64,000 nt of DNA, taken from the NCBI GenBank assembly GCA_012270995.1, contig JAAXHG010000125.1, forward strand, positions 1-64,000, written 5' to 3'. The position numbers and the translations under genes were made by a program. Shown here one piece after another: positions 25,284 through 32,989 of this stretch (its first letter is position 1; the number at the start of each line of letters is the position of its first letter). A model generated the notes under the pieces. The model saw nothing but the letters and a program-made list of their open reading frames with translations. It searched no databases and was not told the DNA's origin. This DNA comes from Vicinamibacteraceae bacterium (GTDB taxonomy: Bacteria > Acidobacteriota > Thermoanaerobaculia > Multivoradales > Multivoraceae).

Positions 25284-25904
25284 ATGTCGATTTCCCCCGA
25301 ACTCCAGTCCCGCATCCAGGGCATCGTCGATTCAGGTTCGACCGTCCTGTTCATGAAGGGCAATCCCGCCGCGCCCCAGTGCGGTTTCTCCGCCCAGGTC
25401 ATCCAGGTGCTGAACCGGTTGCTTCCCGAGTACCAGACCTTCGACGTTCTGTCGGACGCCGAGGTCCGCGAAGGGGTCAAGGAGTTCTCCGACTGGCCGA
25501 CGATCCCCCAGCTCTACATCGGCGGCGAGTTCATGGGCGGCTGCGACATCGTCAAGGAGATGTACGACAGCGGCGAGCTTCACGCCGCTCTGGGCATGGA
25601 ACGTCCGGACCTCCCGGGCGACGACGTGGCGATCTCGATCAGCCCGGACGCGGAACAGATCCTGCGGAACGCCCAGCAGCAGCAGCGGGCGGAACTCCAC
25701 TTCGGCATCGACGCGAAGTTCCAGCCCTTCCTCGGTTTCGGCCCGGCGACGGGAGCGGAGATCCGGGTGCCGGTGGGGGATCTCTTCTTCCTGCTCGATC
25801 GGGACTCGGCGGCTCGCGCCCAGGGCGCCTCGATCACGGTGGTCGACAGCGAGCACGGCCAGCGCCTCGACGTCGACATTCCGGCCGCCCGCGTAGCCGG
25901 CTGA
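25284..25904 (+). CDS. Monothiol glutaredoxin with C-terminal A-type-carrier-like domain
   Basis: 206 residues, about twice a normal Grx4/GrxD. Residues 1-105 are a monothiol glutaredoxin: FMKGNPAAPQCGFS with the CGFS site at 33-36, WPTIPQLYIGGEFMGGCDI for glutathione binding. Such proteins carry a [2Fe-2S] cluster between two subunits or with BolA. The second half (ISISPDAEQILRNAQQ to DVDIPAA) follows the strand order of IscA/ErpA-type carriers but has none of the three cluster cysteines. The BolA gene follows 32 bp downstream, supporting Fe-S trafficking. The ATG at 25284 was chosen because the family begins here. Confidence 0.88.
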   Translation: MSISPELQSRIQGIVDSGSTVLFMKGNPAAPQCGFSAQVIQVLNRLLPEYQTFDVLSDAEVREGVKEFSDWPTIPQLYIGGEFMGGCDIVKEMYDSGELHAALGMERPDLPGDDVAISISPDAEQILRNAQQQQRAELHFGIDAKFQPFLGFGPATGAEIRVPVGDLFFLLDRDSAARAQGASITVVDSEHGQRLDVDIPAARVAG

Positions 25905-25936
25905 TCGACCGCGGTTCGGATCGACCAGCGCCGCGT

Positions 25937-26212
25937 ATGGAGATTGCCGGCCAGCCAACGACTGACGAGACGGCCGAGCGCGTGCGGGAGGCGGTGGCCG
26001 AGGCGCTGCCGGGCGCCCTGATCGAGGTGACGGGCGAGGGCAACCACTTCAGCCTGCGCGTGGAATCCGCCGCCTTCGCCGGCCGCAACCGACTGGCACG
26101 CCAGCGGCTGGTGCTGCGGGCGATCGCGCCCTTGATGAAGGGCGAGAGCGCTCCCGTTCATGCGATCGACCGGCTGGAGACCGTGCTGCCGGCTGAGGAC
26201 GCGGGGCAATAG
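25937..26212 (+). CDS. BolA-family protein
   Basis: 91 residues. The BolA/IbaG fold is shown by LIEVTGEGNHFSLRVESAAF, then NRLARQRLVLRAIAPLM and VHAIDRLETVLP; the conserved His that ligates a shared [2Fe-2S] cluster is in VHAI, and another His is in GNHF. BolA proteins pair with monothiol glutaredoxins, and the partner is encoded immediately upstream on the same strand. Probable role: regulator or acceptor in cytosolic Fe-S cluster delivery. The ATG at 25937 gives a family-typical length. Confidence 0.88.
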   Translation: MEIAGQPTTDETAERVREAVAEALPGALIEVTGEGNHFSLRVESAAFAGRNRLARQRLVLRAIAPLMKGESAPVHAIDRLETVLPAEDAGQ

Positions 26213-26239
26213 CTGAGTCATCACTCAGTGTGGTAGGGT
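26213..26239 (+). promoter_or_regulatory. Inverted repeat and weak -10 before the monooxygenase-like gene
   Basis: CTGAGTcatcACTCAG (26213-26228) begins directly after the BolA stop codon and is followed by TAGGGT (26234-26239), a poor -10 candidate. The dyad has the shape of a repressor site, not a terminator, since no T-run follows. It lies 41-67 bp upstream of the start codon. Confidence 0.35.
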
Positions 26240-26279
26240 CCGGGCAGCCAACCGCAACCAGATTCCTGGGAGGAAGCCC

Positions 26280-27614
26280 GTGATGTCACGCCGTTCCCGC
26301 TTCTGCGCTCTCGCCGCCGTGCTCCTCGTTACCGCGGCGCCGGCTCTTGCCGCCGGCCCCAACGAGGTCGACCGCCCGGACGAGATCACGTTCCACGAGG
26401 ATGTCGAGCCGATCCTGCAGCGCTCCTGCCAGGGCTGTCACCGCCCCGAGGGCGTTGCCTACGGTGGCATGAAGGCGCCGATGGCCCTGACGACCTACGA
26501 AGAGACGCGCCCGTGGGCCCGCAGCATCGCGCGGCAGGTGGAGGCGAAGGAGATGCCGCCCTGGTTCGCGAGCGACGATACGCACGGTCAGTTCACGAAC
26601 GAGCGGATCCTGACGGTGGAGGAGATCGACACGATCCTCGGCTGGGCCAAGACCGGCGCCCGTCGCGGCGACCCGGCGAACGCGCCCGAGCCGATCGAGT
26701 GGCCGACCGGCTGGCTGATCGGCGAGCCCGACCTGGTGCTCGACCTGGCCGAGCCGTTCTGGGTCGACGACGACGTGAAGGACGTGAACATCAGTCTGAA
26801 GGCGGTCATGATCACGGAGGAGATGCTGCCCGAACCGCGCTGGATCCAGGCGATCGAGTTCCGCCCCGGCAGCGATGTCGTCCACCACGTCGTCGGTTCA
26901 CGGGTCGCTACCGAGACCGAGACGCCCGGAGCTTCCGGCCTGCTGGGCGGCATCGCCCCGGGCACCGAGCCGTTCTACCTTCCCGACGGCGCCGGCCGGC
27001 TGCTGACGCCGGGAACGCAGCTCTACTTCTCGATGCACTACAACAAGGAGCCGGGCGAGGGCACCGGCGTGTGGGATCGTTCCCAGATGGCCTTCAAGTT
27101 CCATCCCAAGGACGCGAAGATCGACCGGATCGCCAAGTGGGAAGGGGTCGGCAACAGCGACTTCGAGATTCCGCCGGGTCACGAGAACTGGATCATCGGC
27201 GCTTCCAAGGTCTTCGAGTACCCGACGACGATCTACGGTTACCTGCCGCACTCCCACCTGCGCGGCCTGGACGCCAAGTACACCGCGTACTACCCGGACG
27301 GCACCGAGGAGGTTCTCCTCAACGTGCCGGCCTACGACTGGAACTGGCAGACGAACTACATCTACAAGGAGCCGAGGGACATTCCGGCCGGAACGCGCGT
27401 CGACGTGCTGATGACCTACGTCAACACGGAGGAGCGGAACGAGGCCACGGTGCTCGAGCTCGACACGACCCGCGCCGTCCAGTTCGGCGGACCGACGACC
27501 GACGAGATGATGATCGGCTTCATCGACTACTCGGAGGATCGGGGCGAGGATCTCGTGACCGAGGTCGAGGAGGCGACGGCTGCGGTGACGCCTGCTGCCG
27601 GCGGCGGCCAGTAA
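26280..27614 (+). CDS. Secreted cytochrome c/copper monooxygenase-like protein
   Basis: 444 residues. Signal peptide, then a short c-type haem region (VEPILQRSCQGCH, haem ligands C50, C53, H54; Met ligand probably in GGMKAPMALT). From about residue 170 the chain follows the two-domain copper type II, ascorbate-dependent monooxygenase fold: DVVHHVVGS, TQLYFSMHYNKEPG and YLPHSHLRGLDAKY contain the His residues expected of copper sites. Proteins with this haem-plus-monooxygenase architecture are frequent in Acidobacteria and Planctomycetes, and their substrate is unknown. GTG 26280 or ATG 26283 both follow GGAGG. Periplasmic by signal peptide. Confidence 0.8.
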   Translation: MMSRRSRFCALAAVLLVTAAPALAAGPNEVDRPDEITFHEDVEPILQRSCQGCHRPEGVAYGGMKAPMALTTYEETRPWARSIARQVEAKEMPPWFASDDTHGQFTNERILTVEEIDTILGWAKTGARRGDPANAPEPIEWPTGWLIGEPDLVLDLAEPFWVDDDVKDVNISLKAVMITEEMLPEPRWIQAIEFRPGSDVVHHVVGSRVATETETPGASGLLGGIAPGTEPFYLPDGAGRLLTPGTQLYFSMHYNKEPGEGTGVWDRSQMAFKFHPKDAKIDRIAKWEGVGNSDFEIPPGHENWIIGASKVFEYPTTIYGYLPHSHLRGLDAKYTAYYPDGTEEVLLNVPAYDWNWQTNYIYKEPRDIPAGTRVDVLMTYVNTEERNEATVLELDTTRAVQFGGPTTDEMMIGFIDYSEDRGEDLVTEVEEATAAVTPAAGGGQ

Positions 27615-27644
27615 CGGCTCTGTTGCAGTAGGCCTCTTGACGTG

Positions 27645-27681
27645 CGGCGCGTCCTCTTCGTTGGGCGCGCCGTTTCTCTTT
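27645..27681 (+). terminator. Possible intrinsic terminator
   Basis: Stem CGGCGCG/CGCGCCG (27645-27651 with 27666-27672), 14-base loop, followed by TTTCTCTTT. It lies 31 bp after the monooxygenase-like gene and before the ROK kinase, in the correct orientation. The loop is longer than usual. Confidence 0.5.
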
Positions 27682-27721
27682 GTGAGACAGCCTCTCTTTG
27701 GGAGAATGCCGCGGTCGGATC

Positions 27722-28699
27722 ATGACGACTGAGGCACTCTATGGCGCCGTCGACCTGGGCGGCTCTCACATTGGGCTCGCTCTGGGCTCTGTCGACGTCG
27801 AAGCCGGCGAGTACCGCGTGGTCGCTTGCCGGAACCTCGAAGGCGGCGGCTACGACGGATGGGAGCCGATGCTTGACCGGATTGCCGAGGGCCTGCTCGA
27901 ACTGGTGCGGGGGGTTGGGCAGAACCCGGCCGCGGTCGGCGTCGGCTGCCCCGGATGGGTCGACCTCGAGGGCGGCGTCACCCGGTTCCTGCCCAACCTG
28001 CCGAGTCAGTGGCGGGACGTGCCGGTTGCCGATCTGCTCGGTGCGCGTCTGGAAGCTCCGGTCTATCTCCTGAATGACGTTCGTGCCGCCACGCTCGGCG
28101 AGTTCAGATTCGGCGCCGGGCGCGGCACGTCGACGATGGCGCTGTTCGCGCTGGGCACCGGCATCGGCGGCGGCGTCGTGGTCGACGGCAGACTGCGCCT
28201 CGGGCCGCTCGGCTCGGCCGGCGAACTCGGCCACCAGATCGTCGACCCGACCGGTCCCCTCTGCGGCTGCGGCAACCGCGGCTGCCTGGAGGCCGTCGCG
28301 AGCGGTCCGGCGATCGCCGCCGCCGGCGTCCGGCTACTGCGCTCGGGCCAGGCGCCGGCGCTGTTCGACCTCACGGGAGGCGACGCCGGGCAGGTGTCGG
28401 CTGAGACGATGGGTGAGGCGGCAACGGCCGGCGACGAGGCGGTGACGAAGGAACTGGAGCGGATCGCGGGCCTCGTCGGCATCGCAGCCGCCAACATCGT
28501 CGTCGCCCTGCACCCCGAACTGATCGTACTCGGCGGCGGCGTCGCCGGCCTCGGCGACCTGCTGTTCGACCGTGTCAGGCGGACGATCGCGGAACGCGTC
28601 CGCGTGTTCCCGACCGACGACGTACGCGTCGAACCGGCCGCCCTCGGCACCGACGCCGGCCTGGCTGGCGTCCTGGTCTGGGCGGCGTCATCCGCGTAG
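27722..28699 (+). CDS. ROK-family sugar kinase
   Basis: 325 residues. ATP-binding phosphate motif GAVDLGGSHIGLAL at the N-terminus; NDVRAATLGE contains the catalytic Asp; ALGTGIGGGVVVDG is the second phosphate loop; the zinc-binding ROK signature is complete as GHQ followed by CGCGNRGCLEA. It phosphorylates a hexose, probably glucose or an N-acyl-hexosamine, in the cytoplasm. There is no N-terminal helix-turn-helix, so it is a kinase rather than a ROK repressor. ATG at 27722 preferred; no strong Shine-Dalgarno precedes it. It converges on the helicase gene. Confidence 0.9.
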   Translation: MTTEALYGAVDLGGSHIGLALGSVDVEAGEYRVVACRNLEGGGYDGWEPMLDRIAEGLLELVRGVGQNPAAVGVGCPGWVDLEGGVTRFLPNLPSQWRDVPVADLLGARLEAPVYLLNDVRAATLGEFRFGAGRGTSTMALFALGTGIGGGVVVDGRLRLGPLGSAGELGHQIVDPTGPLCGCGNRGCLEAVASGPAIAAAGVRLLRSGQAPALFDLTGGDAGQVSAETMGEAATAGDEAVTKELERIAGLVGIAAANIVVALHPELIVLGGGVAGLGDLLFDRVRRTIAERVRVFPTDDVRVEPAALGTDAGLAGVLVWAASSA

Positions 28700-28727
28700 G
28701 GCTGTACTGCTCGCGGCAGGTCAGCCC
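28699..28727. other. Hairpin between convergent genes
   Basis: GGGCTG/CAGCCC (28699-28704 with 28722-28727) enclosing a second stem CTGC/GCAG with a 5-base loop. It starts at the last base of the ROK kinase stop codon and lies in the 63-bp spacer before the helicase stop. It may act as a factor-independent block to convergent transcription, though no T-tract follows on either strand. Confidence 0.35.
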
Positions 28728-28762
28728 CTCGCGCATCTTGGGGGTCGGGGTACTCCATCCTG

Positions 28763-31700
28763 TCAGTACTCGTCGCGTCCCGACAGGACGTACTCGAACC
28801 GGTCGCCCTCCGTGGCGAGAGCCTGGAGATAGACCATTAGTTCGCCCCCGTCCAAGTGGCCGACGGGATGGCGGATCTCCCCCACCAGCCGGTCCTTCGG
28901 GTCCAACGCGAAGTTCACCAACTCCGTTTCGGCGTTGCGGCACCAAGCCCTCAAGGCCAGGTCGTGACTGCCGGAGGTCGCTCCGAGCACGATAGTCCCG
29001 AAGACGTACTCGTTGCCTTTTCGGCTGATTCGGACTCGTTGTTTCCGGGCGGTAGTCAGCCGCGAGGTGTCGGGCGGGTCGTTTTCGTCGAGGTCGCTGG
29101 AGGTCATGTCGACCACGATGTCGGAGCCTTCCGTAGTCCACCTGACTGCGTCCTGCATGCCGAGTAACTCGCGAACACGCTCAAGGTGGCGTGGCCGTCG
29201 GTCCGTTGACTGCTCGACGTTCTTCGGCGCCTGGTGGCGTTCCCGCGTCGCTCGGGACTGACCGACCCGGTTCGCAACCTCGGTCGTCTGTGCGTCCTTG
29301 TCTTCACCGAGCAGTGTCTCCTCAATCCCGTCTGCCTGCAGTGCGATGCGGCAGACGAGGTCGCGGACTTCTTCGTACTGGGTCGTAGTGCGGTCGAAGG
29401 GCAGGCTGGCCTCGATGCTGAAGGCGAAGCTGCCGTGCTTGGCGTCCCATCGAGCGCACAGGCGCGGCTGGCCAAGGCGGACCTGTAGCCGCCTCAACTG
29501 ATCGAAACGCTCAGGCTGGTCCTTGAGGTCGACGTGGCCGATCACGCTGCTGCAGCGCAGGAAGGTCGTGTCCGCGACTCCGGCCGAGCGAAGGTTCAAC
29601 TCGACGTGTTGAAGGCGAACGTTATGGTTCGCTGCGGCTGACGACGTTCCGGTTTCCCTGGCCGTGACGACTCGGTTCGCCCGTACACCCAGGATGCCGT
29701 GTCGGGCGAGCGGGCCGTCCTGCCCCGGCTGCTCGATGTACCCGTCCCTGAGCAGGCGGCTCCACTGTTCGTCGAGGAGGTCGCAAAGATCTTCGACGTT
29801 GACCCTATGCACAAGGGCGCCGTCGGTCGCACCGTTCAGCCACTCGGCCCGGACGGGGAACGCCGACTTCAGTTGCCCCTCAACTGGAGGAGGTATGTCG
29901 GTGGAGGAGAGGATCTCCCGAGTCGCGTCGATCCTCGGGTCGTGACTCGCGTGCTTCATCGGCGTCGCGTGAACGAGCTGGAGAAACCGGTTCAGTCGCA
30001 GCAGAACCCGCCGAACCTGCAACCGCTCCACTGTGTCCTCCAGATGTGGATAGAGAACCTGGATCTTCTGCTCCGGTTTGGCCGAGTTCGGACTTCCATC
30101 GAGAGTACGCTGGGCGAGTCCGCCGATCCGGTCCACCCGTCCCGTACGCTGTTCCATCGCGGACGGCGTCCAGGTGATGCCGTAGTGGATCACGCGCCGG
30201 CAGAACGTGTGGAGGTCTTCGCCCTCTTGGAGCACGTCCGTGCTGACGAGGACGAGCGGGAAGCCGGGCATGCGGAACTGCCGGACGGTCCGTCCCGCGA
30301 CGCTCCCCGCCATGCGGCCAACCGGGTTCTGCTCCTGGAGGCCACGGCCGAAGAGTTCCGCCAGCCGGCCCAGGTCAGCGGTCGGAACTTCCGGGAAGTT
30401 CACCTTGATCAGGGTGTCGAAGGCCCTGGCGGCGCCCCTGAGTTCCGCGTACGCGTGAAAGCGGCCAGGGTGCTGTCGCTGTTCCGCAAGCAACTCGACG
30501 AACGAGCGAGCCAGGTTCTCTCTGGCTCCCCGGTCTCCGGCGGTCCGATGTCCGCCCTCGAACCCTCCGGCGTGGTGGATCGCGAGCAGATAGAGGTCGA
30601 TGTAGGCGCTTCCGAGCCGCGCCATGGCGCTCAGCAGTTCGCGCCGCTGCTCCCGGCGCCGGAAGCTCCGGGCGAAGTGAACCGCCTCATCCTTGGGCCA
30701 GAGCTCGACCCGTAGCGCCTCATTGCGAACGAGTTCCGTAAAGAACGTGGCGACGCCGATGGCGGAATCCGGCGGCGGAAAGCCTGGTGGCGGACTAGCC
30801 CTCTCGCCATGATGGTCGGGAAACCGAAGCCTGAGCACTTCGCTCGCACGCTCCGCCAGTTTGTCGCCCAGGCGCTCCCCGGAGCCGGCGATCAGGTGAA
30901 GCGCGGCTGCCTGGTAGGCCTCGAACACGTAGTAGCGCGGGTATCGGCCGGTTTGCCCTTGGTGTTCCTGGTGGTAGTAGGCCCAGGCGACGTGGCGAAG
31001 CTCGTCTTCGAGATCGCCGGAGGCCAGCCCAAGCCGCTCCGCGAGGCGCTTCAGGGGATTGCGCGGTCGGCACAGCAGCCAGGCGACGAGATCGTCCTCG
31101 AACAACGTGCTGTGGGCGGCCGATGCGTTGCTCAGACGGTTCTTCTGGAAGGCCGCGCCCGAGAGGACGCCGCCCGGCCCCTTGCCCCTGAAGAACCAGG
31201 AGAAGAAGTTCTCGCGCCCGCCCGGGTCGTCGTCGACGCCGGGCTGAATTGCGCCGTCGGCTTCGGCGTTTTCCTGCGCGTGGCCGTCCGCCTCGGTTTC
31301 ACCGTATGTGGTGCTGACCACTTCCTCGTCGACCGACTCCAAAGGGCTCGGCGCCTTGTTCGCAACGTTGCGTGTTTCCTCCCTGAAGCGCTTGAATAGG
31401 TCGTCAATCTCCGCGCTGAGATCAGGAAGCCGCTTCTTCATCCGGTCCTCGATCCACGCGTCGAACTTCCGGTCGAGACGCCGCGCCAGTTCGGCGACGG
31501 TCGCGACACGCCGAACGAAGATGAGGGCTTTCTCGCCCGTCTCGAAGGCGGCGGCCAGCGACTCGACCGTCGCGTCGAGCTTTGGATGCGGGATCTCCTG
31601 GCCGAAGGCCTCCCTGTAGGACTCGATGAGGGTGTTCAGGACCCTCGTGTCGGCGCCTTGCTGCTCCTCCCTGTCCTGGGTCTGCTGGCCATCGAACGTA

Positions 31701-32989
31701 GCTCCCTCGTTGCCTTCCACGATCTCGTCAGCGTCGTTCTCCTCGCCCCGCTGCTTCCGCCGGATGTTCCCGACGGTTTGGAGGAAGCTCTCGAAGGAGG
31801 AGAGCATGCCGATCTGGAAGTGGTTCCCGAACTTCTCGTCGCCCAGAACCTCGGCCACTTTCTTCTGAACGAGCGCCACGATGAGCCGTTGGCGGGGGTC
31901 GTCGAAGCGAATGGGTTCGTCCGGATGCTCGAAGCCGCCGTGACGCCACTCGCGACGGTACATGTTCTTCGTGTGGTCCTCGCCGCCGATGTTCAGGTGC
32001 GTAATGCGCCGGATGAGCAGGTTCCTTGCCAGTGTGCGCCGGGTTTCGTCATCGACTTCGGTGTTGGCGAGGGTCTTTACCGGAAGCGCCCCGTTACCGG
32101 GCGCTTCACGGACGCGGGCGCGACCCTTGCCCAACACGTCGAGTTGCTGCCAGAGGTCGCGGTAGTTGGCTTCGAATGGAGTTGCCGACAGGCAGAGGAC
32201 CCGCTTGACCCGAGGCTGGTAGCGGGAGTGCTCGTCGCCCCTGGCTTGGGGATGTCCAAGCATGAGTCCGAGGACTCGGTTCCGGTTCGAGACGTAGCGG
32301 TCACCCCGCGTGCCGAAGCCCTTTCGCAGGTTGTGGGCTTCGTCGACCACCAGGAGGTCGATGTCGGGGAGGAGCGCGTTCAATGCCCGGCCGTACTGCT
32401 CTCGGAACTCCCCAGCCTCTTCGGCCTGCAGCTCGCAACGGAGCCATTCCACGTAGGAAAGCAACTGATCCCGGTAGCGGTCCCGGGATTCCGGGTGCTT
32501 GAGCGCCAGACTGAAGCTCGTCATGCGAAGGAAGAAGTCGCGGTTGGCGTTGACGGAGATGTTGTGCGCAAAGTCGGTCAGGGAGCCGCACACGACGGGC
32601 TTCCTGGCCGGTCCGCCCTGAACGGACTTCACGCGGTTGTCGATGATGCGCCAGTTGTTCCGGACGAAGTTCCCGAAGTCCCTCACCCATTTCTTCTGGA
32701 TGTTCTCCTTGGGCGCAAGAACCAGGATGCGGGCGTTGGGACGGAAGTGGCGCACCAGGCCCATGACGCCGAGAGCCACGTAGGTCTTGCCCAGACCGAC
32801 CTCGTCGGCGATGTAGGCGAGCTGGTTGCGGGCAAGCATGTTGTACGCGGCAACCGAAGCCTCTAGCTGAGAACGGGCTAGGGTGGGGGAGATGTCGCTC
32901 CCAAGTTCCTCGGACTCCCCGTTCCCGCGATGGGCGTTGCCGGTGAAGTCGATCAGTTCGCCAGCTAGCTTGAGGCCGATGCAGTTCAT
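28763..32989 (-). CDS. SNF2-like superfamily 2 helicase of the accessory cassette
   Basis: 1408 residues. Lobe 1: Walker A in ADEVGLGKT (GLGKT 65-69), DEAH at 216-219 (LLVVDEAHNL), motif III LSATPFE at 268. Lobe 2: KALIFVRRVATVAELARRL near 487-505 as motif IV, then about 400 residues of insertion before VLVSTDVLQEGEDL (913-926) and the arginine-finger motif QRTGRVDRIG (947-956). The C-terminal 450 residues match no domain I recognise. ATP-driven DNA translocation is inferred from the motifs. The start ATG at 32989 overlaps the PLD gene stop by 4 bases (ATGA), so translation is coupled. Likely motor for the PLD nuclease, as in NgoAVII and CglI systems. Confidence 0.87.
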   Translation of the reverse strand: MNCIGLKLAGELIDFTGNAHRGNGESEELGSDISPTLARSQLEASVAAYNMLARNQLAYIADEVGLGKTYVALGVMGLVRHFRPNARILVLAPKENIQKKWVRDFGNFVRNNWRIIDNRVKSVQGGPARKPVVCGSLTDFAHNISVNANRDFFLRMTSFSLALKHPESRDRYRDQLLSYVEWLRCELQAEEAGEFREQYGRALNALLPDIDLLVVDEAHNLRKGFGTRGDRYVSNRNRVLGLMLGHPQARGDEHSRYQPRVKRVLCLSATPFEANYRDLWQQLDVLGKGRARVREAPGNGALPVKTLANTEVDDETRRTLARNLLIRRITHLNIGGEDHTKNMYRREWRHGGFEHPDEPIRFDDPRQRLIVALVQKKVAEVLGDEKFGNHFQIGMLSSFESFLQTVGNIRRKQRGEENDADEIVEGNEGATFDGQQTQDREEQQGADTRVLNTLIESYREAFGQEIPHPKLDATVESLAAAFETGEKALIFVRRVATVAELARRLDRKFDAWIEDRMKKRLPDLSAEIDDLFKRFREETRNVANKAPSPLESVDEEVVSTTYGETEADGHAQENAEADGAIQPGVDDDPGGRENFFSWFFRGKGPGGVLSGAAFQKNRLSNASAAHSTLFEDDLVAWLLCRPRNPLKRLAERLGLASGDLEDELRHVAWAYYHQEHQGQTGRYPRYYVFEAYQAAALHLIAGSGERLGDKLAERASEVLRLRFPDHHGERASPPPGFPPPDSAIGVATFFTELVRNEALRVELWPKDEAVHFARSFRRREQRRELLSAMARLGSAYIDLYLLAIHHAGGFEGGHRTAGDRGARENLARSFVELLAEQRQHPGRFHAYAELRGAARAFDTLIKVNFPEVPTADLGRLAELFGRGLQEQNPVGRMAGSVAGRTVRQFRMPGFPLVLVSTDVLQEGEDLHTFCRRVIHYGITWTPSAMEQRTGRVDRIGGLAQRTLDGSPNSAKPEQKIQVLYPHLEDTVERLQVRRVLLRLNRFLQLVHATPMKHASHDPRIDATREILSSTDIPPPVEGQLKSAFPVRAEWLNGATDGALVHRVNVEDLCDLLDEQWSRLLRDGYIEQPGQDGPLARHGILGVRANRVVTARETGTSSAAANHNVRLQHVELNLRSAGVADTTFLRCSSVIGHVDLKDQPERFDQLRRLQVRLGQPRLCARWDAKHGSFAFSIEASLPFDRTTTQYEEVRDLVCRIALQADGIEETLLGEDKDAQTTEVANRVGQSRATRERHQAPKNVEQSTDRRPRHLERVRELLGMQDAVRWTTEGSDIVVDMTSSDLDENDPPDTSRLTTARKQRVRISRKGNEYVFGTIVLGATSGSHDLALRAWCRNAETELVNFALDPKDRLVGEIRHPVGHLDGGELMVYLQALATEGDRFEYVLSGRDEY

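Noticed and set aside
31586..32866. 426-codon plus-strand frame in the helicase region
   Set aside because: Antisense to conserved helicase motifs; no independent support.
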